Shown here one piece after another: positions 41,827-50,975 of a stretch of DNA of 64,000 nt. This DNA comes from Ascarosepion bandense. Taxonomy: Eukaryota; Mollusca; Cephalopoda; Sepiida; Sepiidae. The stretch's first letter is position 1. Each line of letters opens with the position of its first letter. Location: the NCBI GenBank assembly GCA_037127315.1, contig JBBBDQ010001923.1, positions 1 to 64,000 on the forward strand, read 5' to 3'. Under the pieces are notes generated by a model that did not search any database, was not told the DNA's origin, and was given only the letters and a program-made list of their open reading frames with translations. The translations under genes were made by a program, and so were the position numbers.

Positions 41827-41827
41827 T
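41745..41827. repeat. Compound (AT)n-(TTA)n microsatellite, likely LINE 3' tail
   Basis: About 26 AT repeats are followed by about 10 TTA repeats. Read on the minus strand, the AAT/ATA repeats lie directly downstream of the LINE remnant's stop codon and 3' UTR. This matches the simple-repeat tails that many non-LTR elements carry. The ORFs here encoding runs of IY or YYYY are repeat artefacts. Confidence 0.85.
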
Positions 41828-43312
41828 TGTCATTTTTCATCATATTTCAATTTCTGCTATGGTCGCACTACCAACCAAGTCTGCGGGAAGACCTAAGGCT
41901 GGCCGTTGTGTGTTGTTATGGCTCCGTTTCATGGTTTTCTATTTCCCCTATCATCCCTAGCGTTACATAGATAAAGTTCTCCTTAGTGTGTGGGCTGTAA
42001 GACAATTTTTTGTATATCTCTTAAGCTGGGGTTTCCAGGGATTCTTTCAATGTGTTGTTTTGTTCCATTTTTTATCATTCCAAGTGCACCTACTATCACT
42101 GGCACGATTCTTGTTTTTAATTTCCACATTTTTCTATTTCAATTTCCAGGCCTTTATGTTTTGACAGTTTTTTCGAATTCCTTGGTTGCTACATTACACT
42201 CCGCTGGACAAGCCATATCAAGTTTTTTCTCTCTTGTTTTTAACAATAATATCCGGCCTATTTGCTTCAATAGTTCTGTCTGTATAGATGGTGTAATCTC
42301 ATAGAATTATGATATCTTCTATTTCTGTAACCGGTGCCTGGGAGATGCTCATACCAGTGTTTGTTTACATATTTTCTATAGTGCTTGCACATTGTCCAGT
42401 GTAAACATTGCCCTTCTCTATCGTGATGATTTTTATATCCATTTGGGGCAAGTACAGAACATCCTGAGATTAGATGGCCTATTGCTTCTTGGTATTTATC
42501 ACAGAACCTGCATTTTGAATCCACATTATTATGCATAATATTTGCCTGAAAGTTCCTAGTGAAAAGACTTTGGTCTTGCGCAGCAAGAATAATGACTTCA
42601 GTTTCAGACTTTAATCCAGATGCACGTAACCATCAATGAGTATTAACTTTATTAATATTGGATTAATTAGCACGTTCAGGATATTGGCCATGCAGAGTTT
42701 TGTCTTTGCCAACATTGTTTCATCTGTTCAAGAGCTTTATCCTTGGCTTTCTTTTTCATATTTTTTCAGCAATAGTTGATTCTTGGCTTCTGTTTTGCTT
42801 TTCTACAGAATCTACTAAATGTAAATCTTGTTTGTATTTACAGCCTTCTTTCATTATTGAATATGTTTTCTTTTTGTTTTCATGTTGTTTAACTAATGTA
42901 TCATCCAATCTTTTGTTGTTTCTATGTATGTTAGTAAGCCAATAGCTATTGTCTTGTATGACAATTTTAGCTGAATAAGACCTCTTTCGCCTTCTTTTCA
43001 GGGTATATGTAGGCGGCCTACATCAGCCTTTGGATGATGCATCTTATGTTTAGAAGGCGCTTTCTTGTCTTAAAACCCATTCGTCTGAGCCCAGTTCTAG
43101 ATGTTGAAGAAAGAATTGACATATTACCGCTTGAACACAAAGGGTGCAAACGTGGCTATTAATGTTGCATATTTTTTCTTAGAACTGTATAAACACTTCC
43201 ATTTTTATGGGGGGGTCACTTCAATTTTATTTTTTTTACCTATTTCTCTGTAAAATTTCTTTGCATCAGTTTGAAAGATTTTGTTATGTCTGTAGAATCT
43301 TGATCTTTTTTA
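41828..43312 (-). pseudogene. LINE (non-LTR retrotransposon) ORF remnant, C-terminal half
   Basis: Minus-strand translation with several frameshifts and stops gives, in order: FYREIGKKN (near 43,240), KTRKRLLN, KMHHPKADVGRLHIP, ERGLIQLK (about 43,000), KTLHGQYPERAN (about 42,680), WLRASGLKSETE and AAQDQSLFTRN. A zinc knuckle CRFCDKYQEAIGHLISGC (C-X2-C-X8-H-X4-C) follows near 42,500, then HWYEHLPG, ANRPDIIVKNKREK, LIDMACPAE, VPVIVGALGMIKNGT and TAHTLRRTLSM with stop at 41,963-41,965. This order is what I know from the C-terminal part of invertebrate LINE reverse transcriptases. The RPD-x-LID stretch after the CCHC knuckle suggests an RLE-type endonuclease (R2/NeSL-like group), by inference. 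The catalytic RT core between FYREIGKK and KTRK is missing. About 130 bp of 3' UTR lie between the stop and the microsatellite. Confidence 0.85.
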
Positions 43313-43316
43313 TAGT
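43313..43316 (+). repeat. Target-site duplication TAGT (left copy)
   Basis: TAGT directly precedes the 5' LTR and recurs at 50,267-50,270 after the 3' LTR. A 4-bp duplication is typical of Ty3/gypsy integrases. It makes the LTRs begin TG and end CA. Confidence 0.88.
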
Positions 43317-43572
43317 TGTAATATAACAATCTGGCCCCACCCGAGGAAGTGATGCAAGCGATGGTGTTTCCCGTCGGTGAAGGGGGCGGCGAAGCGACAA
43401 GACAGGTGTTTGTGAAATACATCCTGTCGAGGCCGGAGCGGATGTCATTTGACCTTATTTCCGACAGCGGCGGAAATGGCTACAGAGGCAAACAGATCAG
43501 GTGTCTCTTAGAATTACGTGGGCGTTGCGTGGGCGAAGCAAAACCGGAAGGAAAGTCCCGGTTCTAGAAGAC

Positions 43573-43580
43573 TATATAAA
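43573..43580 (+). promoter_or_regulatory. LTR TATA box
   Basis: TATATAAA lies in the middle of the 5' LTR, about 145 bp upstream of the AATAAA signal. This is the expected U3 promoter arrangement. The same sequence is present in the 3' LTR. Confidence 0.7.
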
Positions 43581-43717
43581 GACCTCGACACACGGATTCG
43601 CCAGCAGAGAACGGCCAGTGGAAGCAGAGAAACACCACGGCAAGAATACACTCCCGTCAACCCATTCTATGTGCCTCTCACCCTTCCGTTCTCTATTCCA
43701 CACGGTTCGTCGTCAAT

Positions 43718-43723
43718 AATAAA
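43718..43723 (+). terminator. LTR polyadenylation signal AATAAA
   Basis: AATAAA sits within TCAATAATAAAAATATAACC downstream of the TATA box. In the 3' LTR the same signal would end the element transcript. Confidence 0.65.
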
Positions 43724-43797
43724 AATATAACCTTATATTTTTATATATGCGTGTTTGTTGTTTTGTCGTCGTACGGCGATATATAACATACGCAAAT

Positions 43798-43815
43798 TGG
43801 TGCCTAGTGACTTGC
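43798..43815 (+). promoter_or_regulatory. Candidate primer-binding site
   Basis: TGGTGCCTAGTGACTTG begins nine bases after the LTR end. It starts with TGG, the complement of a tRNA CCA end. The spacer is slightly long and I cannot name the tRNA. The leader up to 44,045 also contains an ACAACAACAACAACA tract. Confidence 0.55.
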
Positions 43816-44045
43816 TGTTTTGAGACAACAACAACAACAAAACAGATAGATACGAGCTTGGTTACCACGGCGACAATTGAAATTCGACGGAATTAAAAAC
43901 AACTAGATAGAGGAAGAAAAAGAAAAAAGAAGACGAAAATAGAAAGCAACCGGACGACCATAGACAACATCAACGAAAGGTAGGTGACTTTTGATTCGAT
44001 CTTGTGTGTGTTCATAAGTCTAATTAAAAAAAAAAATTTAAAAAA

Positions 44046-44947
44046 ATGGAACAGCATACTTTTGCCGATTTTGTTCAAGGTCTGACCCTAGAATTGAGAA
44101 ATGTGGCTTGTTCGGTGTCGAACACTTTAAGGGGAGAATCTTTTTTAAAAATATACAGCCATTAGCATGCAAAGAAGATGGTGGTTGTAGTGCTTGGTTG
44201 GAGGATATGGAGAGGTATTTTAGACTTGTGCGCGTGGCAGAAGAAGACAAGTGTCAGGCAGCTCTTCTCACAACAAGGGCAGCTGTTGGACACTATGTAT
44301 ATAGACTAATTTCTAGTAACCCACAACTCACATGGAAGGAGTTAAAAACTTCTTTAAAGGAATATTACGGATTGGTTTTAGACCCCGACGCACGGTTAGT
44401 CGAATTAATGAACATTAAGCAGGGTAGAACGGAGGGGGTGCAGGACTACATGCAGAGAGTAGTACGCCTAGCGGAGGGCGCATATGTTGTGGTTGACGGG
44501 AGGAATGAATTTGTGACAAAACAAGTTCTAGGATTTTTTATAAAAGGTCTAGGGGATCGGGAAATAAAGATGGCAGTTATGAAGGATGAGCCACAAACAC
44601 TAGAGGCTGCCTATCAGAAAGCGTTATCTGAGTTGAGATGGAAAATTCGACTCGACGCAAACTCTGAATACGAAGAGGAGCCTATGGAAATTTGTCACTC
44701 TCGGAGACGGGTACCGATAGAAGCCGTAAGCCCCGCTAAATCTAATAATAATAATGATAATAATAGGAATAAGAACAATAGAAAAGTTGGGACTCGTGAT
44801 CGGGAGAGGAACGGGAGCGTTGTTAGGTGTTGGAATTGTGGGAAAGAAGGCCACATAGCGAAATTTTGTAGACGCGCCCCGGGAAACGGCAGAGGTCCGT
44901 TCGTGCGACGCCCAACGAACGGAACAAGACGGTACCAACGCACATAG
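44046..44947 (+). pseudogene. gag: gag, frameshifted near the N-terminus
   Basis: This encodes the retrotransposon's nucleocapsid/capsid protein, which packages the RNA in particles. The only plausible start is ATG at 44,046 (MEQHTFADFV), but that frame stops at 44,163-44,165. The rest of gag is open in another frame to 44,947 and has no nearby ATG: its upstream end at 44,108 is a TTG codon. The shift is compatible with loss of one base in the T6A5 run at about 44,141-44,151. The body carries a capsid-like segment (AWLEDMERYF, LVELMNIKQG) and a CCHC zinc knuckle CWNCGKEGHIAKFC near the C-terminus, followed by an Arg/Gly-rich tail. The stop lies eight bases before the first pol ATG. Confidence 0.85.
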
Positions 44948-47676
44948 TTGGTAATATGGGCGCGCCAAATTCCATCTTTATTAGAATAGAACGTAGACCT
45001 TATAGGGCATTGGTAGATACGGAAGCAGAGGTATCGGTTATAAGCTGTAGGGTATTTAAAAAATTGCGACTGGGACTTGAACTGCAAAAGAGGGACATTA
45101 AACTTCGAACTGCGAATGGATCCCCGTTATACGTTGAAGGCCTTTGTCGTCTACAGGTCCAGATAGGAAGTAAGTCCATACCCCATGATTTTTTAGTCGT
45201 GAAAAATCTCAATAGAAACGTTATACTTGGCCGAGATTGGCTGATGCAGAACGGGGTGAGAATGTATTTCGATTTGAGGGCATTGAAGATTGGTGAAGAA
45301 TACGTGGCATTAGAGGAGGATGTTCATATTTCCTCTATTGTTAGGTTAGCTCAAAAAGTAACATTAAGACCTCAACACCTGCATGCTTGTCTGGGATTAA
45401 CCAGGCTGAGAAATGGACGTGGCAAAGAATATGAAATCGAACAGCTGTGTAGTGGATATGTTAGCAACTTATGTGGTATATCAGTAGCCAACGCAGTTGT
45501 AAAAATGCCAAAGTCTCGTAAGTTTCAGTTGCTGATAATGAATAACACTAACCAGACAATCACTTTGAGACGGGGGTGTCCGCTGGCTAAATTGGAAAGG
45601 GCGGGTAATATTACTGAAATTACTATGTCCGATAAACAAAATAATAAAAGTCCTGATGTAGATTTGGAACAGGTACATGTACCGGAGGAATTCAAGCCTG
45701 AAATTAACAAATTGCTAAAAAGAAATAGGGACATGTTCGTTAGTGACGACAAGAACCTGGGCAGAACCGATACTGTGGAGGTGCGTATCGATACTGGAAC
45801 GCATGAGCCCATAAGAAAACGCCCATATCGCACACCCCTCAAACAAAGAAAGACAATGGATTCATCAATCGACGAAATGATGCAGGCAGGTGTAATTGAG
45901 AGATCCAATAGCCCGTGGGGTTTTCCAGTAGTTTTAGTAGAGAAGAAAGACGGTGGTAAGAGATTTTGTGTAGACTTTAGAGCACTTAATAAGATTACAA
46001 AGAAATATGCTCGACCTCTTCCTGTCATCGATGATATACTGGCATCACTTGGTTCGGCAAGGTACTTTTCGAAGCTTGATTTAAAATCAGGGTACTGGCA
46101 AGTTAAGCTTCATGATGATGACAAAGAAAAAAGTGCATTCACCTGCCACAAGGGTCTGTTTCATTTTAATGTTATGCCATTTGGACTTGCAAACGCACCC
46201 GGCATCTTCCAGGAATTAATGTCAGTTGTTTTACAGGGACAGGAAGATTTTGCTCTGGCATATTTAGATGATATTCTGATATTTTCAAATACGGTGGAAG
46301 ATCATTTAAAACATATAGACACAGTCTTGAGTAGTCTACGTAAGCACAACCTTAGATTGAAGCCAGCTAAGTGTGAGTTCTTTAAGAAAGAGACCCAATA
46401 CCTGGGGTTCAAGATAAGTGAAGAGGGAATACAACCAGACCTCAATAAAGTCAAGGCTATAAAGTCAGTTTCTACTCCAACCACTGTTAGGCAAGTAAGA
46501 GCTTTTATTGGGATGACCTCATACTATCGCCGCTTTATTAGAAATTTCTCTGATATAGCCGAACCGCTGGTCAATTTGACAAGGAAATATGCAAGATTCC
46601 AATGGGACGATGCTTGCCAAACCGCTTTCGATACACTAAAAACGAAGCTCGCGGAGATGATAACACTAGCCTATCCCAACCCAAATAAGGCGTATAGGTT
46701 ATATACTGACGCATCCGATCAATCGATTGGCGCATGCCTATCCCAGGTGGTGTACGATAAGGAAAATAGGAAGGATGTAGAAAAACCAATTTATTTATTG
46801 TCCCATAAATTAAGTGACACACAAACGAGGTGGTCAACTATAGAGAAAGAGGCTTATGCCATACACTATGCTCTTCAAAAACTGAATCACTACCTGCATG
46901 GCGCAACATTCACAATATACACTGATCATAGGCCCCTGGAGCACTTACTTAACTCGCCCATACAAAATAAGAAGATACAGACTTGGGCTCTGAGCATGTC
47001 TGGCTACAATTGCAGCATACAGTATCTTAAGGGTAAGGATAATGTTTGCGCGGATCTCTTATCACGCGCTGTTGATGTGAACGAAGACCATATTGCTTCT
47101 CCAGTAGATATAGATGATAGAAATTACTTGGTTGGTGTTATAAACTCCAACCTAATGGAGCCGGAAGAATTAGCAGCCCATAAAAATGTCGGAAATTCAT
47201 CAGAGGCACCCGAACGGCCCACATTGAAAGGAATAGACATAATCAGGGAGCAAGAATCAGACAAAAACATCTTAGACCTGAAGATTAGATTACGAAATGG
47301 TAGGGCTACCAAAGCAGAACAGAAGAGATATATAGTAATGGATGAGGTGGTGTACTATTTGTCTCAACCTGATGATGAACCCCTCATCAGGCTGTATGTA
47401 CCATCTCACCTTAGAAAAATGGTGCTCTTTCAATACCATGATGACAGTGGCCATATGGGGGTGGATAAGACATTCCACTCAATAAAACAAAAGTATTTCT
47501 GGCCTTGTTTACTTAGAGAAATAAATGATTTCGTAGGTAAATGTATCCCGTGTCAGACAAGAAACCTAAAGAAGCAGCAACCCCCCATACAGGAATGTGA
47601 CTTCCCTCCTTTTCCTTTCGCAAAGGTTGCTTTAGATGTCTCAGGACCCTACCCAATTCAGGTAACCAATACATAG
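44872..47676 (+). pseudogene. pol: pol part 1: protease, reverse transcriptase, RNase H, integrase N-terminus
   Basis: The frame is open from 44,872 through the gag overlap; the first ATG is at 44,956 and residues here are counted from it. The aspartic protease has LVDTEAEVS at 20-28, where the family has DTG, so the glycine is replaced. The reverse transcriptase follows, with FCVDFRALNK, FSKLDLKSGYWQVKL, MPFGLANAP and the catalytic YLDD at 436-439. RNase H has YTDASD (D585), IEKEAYAIHYALQ and YTDHRPLEHLL. The integrase zinc domain has H828, H833, C863 and C866 (HX4H-X29-CX2C). The first catalytic Asp of integrase is D894 in LDVSGPYP. The frame then stops at 47,674-47,676 because of a frameshift. 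It is made as a gag-pol fusion by -1 frameshifting. Confidence 0.93.
44881..44923 (+). promoter_or_regulatory. -1 programmed ribosomal frameshift signal (gag-pol)
   Basis: In the gag frame the bases read G GGA AAC at 44,881-44,887, a canonical X XXY YYZ slippery heptamer. After an 8-nt spacer (44,888-44,895) a stem forms between 44,896-44,904 and 44,915-44,923: CCGTTCGT pairs with ACGAACGG, plus one T-A pair, around a 10-nt loop. The pol frame is -1 relative to gag and is open from 44,872 (after TAG at 44,869-44,871), so slippage at this site enters pol directly. CGCCC in the loop (44,909-44,913) could pair with GGGCG at 44,958-44,962 to make a pseudoknot. Confidence 0.82.
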
Positions 47677-48914
47677 TTACATTCATAGATATGTACAGTG
47701 GTTGGCCGGAGGCATTTGCGGTTCCTAACAAGAAGGCAGAAACAGTGGTGCATCTCTTAGTTGACGAAATTTTCCCCAGATTTGGGACACCACTTCAGCT
47801 TTTAACTGATAATGGGCCAGAAAATGTCAACAGGGTAATGAAAAAGACATTAGAAGACCTAAATGTACACCATGTGACAACTTCTTTTTATCACCCCCAG
47901 AGCAACGGTAAGGTTGAGAGGTTTCACAGAACAATGCATGATGTTCTAGCAAAAAAAATCGGCAACAACGAACAGTCGTGGGATATTTACATTAACCAAA
48001 TGTTGGCGGCTATCCGGTTTCATGTGAGCGAGACCACTAAGTTTTCACCGTATTACTTGCTCTACAACAGGGATGTTATTTTGCCCTTGGACAATATACT
48101 GAGGCCTCGTCGCATATATTATGGTGATGAGCATCACCAAATTGCACTACAGGAAATGCATCGTAGCTTCACTTTAGTTAGGAATAATATAAGAAAAGCG
48201 AGGAGAGCCGCGATAGATAAGTCGCGTGGTAAGACGAAAAATACAACTTTTGAGGTTGGTGATTTGGTGTACTATAAGAATCACCAAAAGAAAGGGAAGT
48301 TAGATGTGCGCTGGCGGCCATATTATGTGATCATTGAAAAGACTGGCCCGGTCTCTTATAGAATTAGAGATCAGTTAACCGGCTCAGTCATTAAGACGCA
48401 TGCTGAGCATCTTCGGGCAGCGTCCATTGATGAATGGAAAATCCCTACTTCCGATAGGCCGTTACGAAAGATTGTATTGGCTGCTCCAGTAGAATCTAGT
48501 GATTCGGATGACGAATCCGGAGCGGAACAGACCGACTTTCCAGTGCACAAAAATCGACACCAACGTGTGGAATCAGACGATGAGTCTGATGTTCCATTAA
48601 TGGAGCGTCGCATCATGACGCGACGTAAAATGGCGAATAAAAACGTGTCAACTATTGATAGTGATGATAGAATCGGTGGTATAAATAATGTTTCATCCAC
48701 GTTCGAGGATGATTGCTCAAAGTGTGAAACGACTGGATCTACTCATGTAGATCAGGGTTTTTCTAGGGAATCACCTAGCAGCGAAGATGCCCAAATGAGG
48801 CAAACGTCTGTTGGGGCAAAAAGCACGGATAGACCTGCAGATTCCACAGTTGATCGGAACAAAAAGAAAGAACAACTGAAAAGTCTTGTAGACTTATTGG
48901 CTGATATGCTATAG
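47677..48914 (+). pseudogene. pol: pol part 2: integrase catalytic core and C-terminus
   Basis: This continues the integrase in a frame shifted by -1 relative to part 1, as expected from a single-base loss around 47,655-47,665. In this frame coding sequence is recognisable from GNQYIVTFID just before the ATG at 47,691. Counting from that ATG, TDNGPEN supplies the second catalytic Asp (D40) and YHPQSNGKVERFHRTM the Glu (E76), a classic D,D35E spacing. A GPY/F-type module (KTGPVSYRIRDQ, HAEHLR) follows near 215-240. The C-terminal 150 residues are acidic and serine-rich (ESSDSDDESGAEQ). It stops at 48,914. With the break, this copy cannot make an intact integrase. Confidence 0.92.
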
Positions 48915-49419
48915 GATTGGGAAAGAAAGCAGTGGGAGGATTAACGATAGTTTAAGTGAAATAGTTAGGTCACCTTCCTTATAGCAAAACATGCGGAAGA
49001 TACAAACTAAGGAATTACGAGTCACGGGTCCATTTTTTTTTAGACTAAATTAAGATAGATGAAACCTCTAATCCTCCACAAGTAAATTGCATGCGGATTA
49101 ACGTTGGAATCGGGGTAATTTTCTTCGTTTTCTATTGAACATTTCTCGGTCAGACTATGAATGATATGTACTGCAGATAATGGCAGTTTTTCTGTGTTCA
49201 AACATAGTATGTTTGAAATTAAATTAAATTAAATGAAGTTACATGTGTAACAATAAACTCGAGCGGAAACACGCATGGTGTTGGTCAAAGGTCATTTACT
49301 CGATGTCAGTTTAGAAACTGGGGCGCGGTTACCGCCTAGGATCATATGGTCGTGCATCGAGGCGTCTACGCGTATGGACAGAGTCGAGAAAGGAAACGAA
49401 CATTGAAAGTTACAGAAAC

Positions 49420-49452
<33 letters not shown>

Positions 49453-49794
49453 AATGAAACATCGAGCTGGGAGAACATTATCCTCTGTATAAGTCCCAAG
49501 TAATTCTATCATCACTTTTGTGGCAGTCTCACTCATTTTGGCTTCCAACACTGCATCATGAAGCATACGCAAGAGATTCTGTGTTTTTTGTACAGGAAAA
49601 TTCCACAATGGACACGAACATTGTTGGGTTGCCGATGTAGGCTCCCCCATATATTTTTTTTGTTGTTGTTTTGTTTGTTTCGGCGTGCACATGTTTTGTA
49701 CAATTGTCGGGCTTGTGTGGCATGGGGGGTGTGTGGGGGTGTTGCGCTTAAAATGTTCTTAGGTGAACATTTTGGAAAATGGGAGGGCGAGGAG
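48915..49794 (+). other. Element 1 3' non-coding region with A27 run and polypurine tract
   Basis: About 880 bp between the pol stop and the 3' LTR with no env-like ORF. It includes 27 consecutive A residues at 49,422-49,448 and T/G-rich DNA around 49,650-49,750. It ends in a purine tract (GGAAAATGGGAGGGCGAGGAG, about 49,774-49,794) abutting the LTR, the expected primer for plus-strand DNA synthesis. ORFs at 49,420-49,835 are chance reads. Confidence 0.8.
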
Positions 49795-50266
49795 TGTAAT
49801 ATAACAATCTGGCCCCACCCGAGGAAGTGATGCAAGCGATGGTGTTTCCCGTCCGTGAAGGGGGCGGCGAAGCGACAAGACAGGTGTTTGTGAAATACAT
49901 CCTGTCGAGGCCGGAGCGGATGTCATTTGACCTTATTTCCGACAGCGGCGGAAATGGCTACAGAGGCAAACAGATCAGGTGTCTCTTAGAATTACGTGGG
50001 CGTTGCGTGGGCGAGGCAAAACCGGAAGGAAAGTCCTGGTTCTAGAAGACTATATAAAGACCTCGACACACGGATTCGCCAGCAGAGAACGGCCAGTGGA
50101 AGCAGAGAAACACCACGGCAAGAATACACTCCTGTTAACCCATTCTATGTGCCTCTCACCCTTCCGTTCTCTATTCCACACGGTTCGTCGTCAATAATAA
50201 AAATATAACCTTATATTTTTATATATGCGTGTTTGTTGTTTTGTCGTTGTACGGCGATATATAACA
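49795..50266 (+). repeat. Element 1 3' LTR
   Basis: 472 bp, same length as the 5' LTR, TG...CA ends, with six substitutions. It is followed by TAGT (50,267-50,270), the right copy of the target duplication. Confidence 0.95.
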
Positions 50267-50330
50267 TAGTGTCTTATTCTTTGAGCCTTCAGTTGTATTG
50301 TTTGCTTTATTTTTTCCTAAGTTATCAGTT
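50267..50330 (-). pseudogene. LINE remnant, part upstream of the LTR insertion
   Basis: On the minus strand this reads KQTIQLKAQRIRHYKK. Removing the LTR element and one TAGT, with one base of slip in an A run, joins it to RSRFYRHNKIFQTDAKKFYREIG on the other side. That is the segment just before the reverse-transcriptase domain in this LINE family. So the LINE was here first. I cannot follow it past about 50,330. Confidence 0.65.
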
Positions 50331-50728
50331 AGTCCCGTTTAAAAAATCAAACTGGAAAAATAATTAAAATAATTATTGTCAAAATAATATTCACCTTTCT
50401 GACATGATAAATCCCCCTATCATTTTGTGCTGTAATACTTTTTTCTCATTGCTTTTTTTTTTTTTTTTTTTTGCACCATCTTTCATAAAATACCTCTATA
50501 CATTTAATTTCTATTTGTACACTTTAGAAATATATTTATTTATTATTCCTATATCGTTGCCTTTTGTTGCTTGTCCTCTACCTTGTTTGTTTGTTGAATA
50601 ATTCCATTTCGCTCGGGCATGTTTGATCAATAATGAAATGAACCACTGGGAAAACAGTTCTGATTTAATTTTTATATGTTATTGTTCCTCCCTCTATTGT
50701 CAAAATAGTAAAAAAGGGTGGTGCGTAG

Positions 50729-50730
<2 letters not shown>

Positions 50731-50773
<43 letters not shown>
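50731..50773. repeat. (AT)n microsatellite
   Basis: About 21 uninterrupted AT units. Confidence 0.95.
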
Positions 50774-50775
<2 letters not shown>

Positions 50776-50896
50776 AAATAATACGTAGATTGTACAGTTC
50801 ATAAAATATGATTATGCAGTCAGAGCTTTTGCAATAAAAACTTCAAAATATCTTCCATACTTTCAAAAATATTCCATACATGCATTTATACTGTAA

Positions 50897-50975
50897 CCTG
50901 TGGCACAACAGCCTCGTGGATTAAAGATTTTGTTTATGAATTTGATTCAAATTGCAAGTTCAACCTTCGTGTGAG
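50897..50975 (+). repeat. Possible tRNA-derived SINE head
   Basis: GTGGCACAACAGCCTCGTGG, with TGGATTAAAG following, resembles a polymerase III A box. AGTTCAACCTT about 45 bases later (50,957-50,967) resembles a B box. The spacing fits a tRNA-like SINE head, but the cloverleaf is poor and I see no clear tail. It could be chance. Confidence 0.3.

Larger units (their letters stand above)
43317..43788 (+). repeat. Element 1 5' LTR
   Basis: It begins TGTAATATAACA and ends TATATAACA. It carries a TATA box (TATATAAA at 43,573-43,580) and a polyadenylation signal AATAAA at 43,718-43,723. Compared with the 3' LTR I see six substitutions: GTCGG/GTCCG, GAAGC/GAGGC, CCCGG/CCTGG, two in CCCGTCAA/CCTGTTAA, and TCGTCG/TCGTTG. 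Short ORFs inside are not genes. Confidence 0.95.
43317..50266 (+). mobile_element. Ty3/gypsy LTR retrotransposon, full length but damaged (element 1)
   Basis: A 6,950-bp element: 472-bp LTR, leader with primer site, gag, -1 frameshift window, pol (protease, reverse transcriptase, RNase H, integrase), about 860 bp of 3' non-coding DNA, polypurine tract, 472-bp LTR. The domain order PR-RT-RH-IN and the YLDD reverse transcriptase place it in Ty3/gypsy (Metaviridae); I do not assign a clade. The LTRs differ at six positions by eye (about 1.3%), so insertion is fairly recent. This copy is not autonomous: gag and integrase each carry a frameshift and the protease active-site triad is altered. There is no env-like ORF. 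It inserted into a LINE remnant. Confidence 0.95.

Noticed and set aside
41687..41970. Three overlapping ORFs with IYIYIY or YYYYY runs
   Set aside because: They translate the AT/TTA microsatellite in three frames.
41990..42304. Plus-strand 104-codon ORF
   Set aside because: Antisense shadow of the minus-strand LINE remnant.
43349..43730. Three 70-72-codon ORFs, repeated at 49,827-50,208
   Set aside because: They lie in the LTRs and recur because the LTRs are duplicated.
44624..48700. Minus-strand ORFs of 60-167 codons
   Set aside because: Antisense to gag and pol of element 1, which explain the region.
49420..49835. ORFs on both strands before the 3' LTR, considered as env
   Set aside because: No signal peptide plus transmembrane pattern; low complexity around an A27 run.
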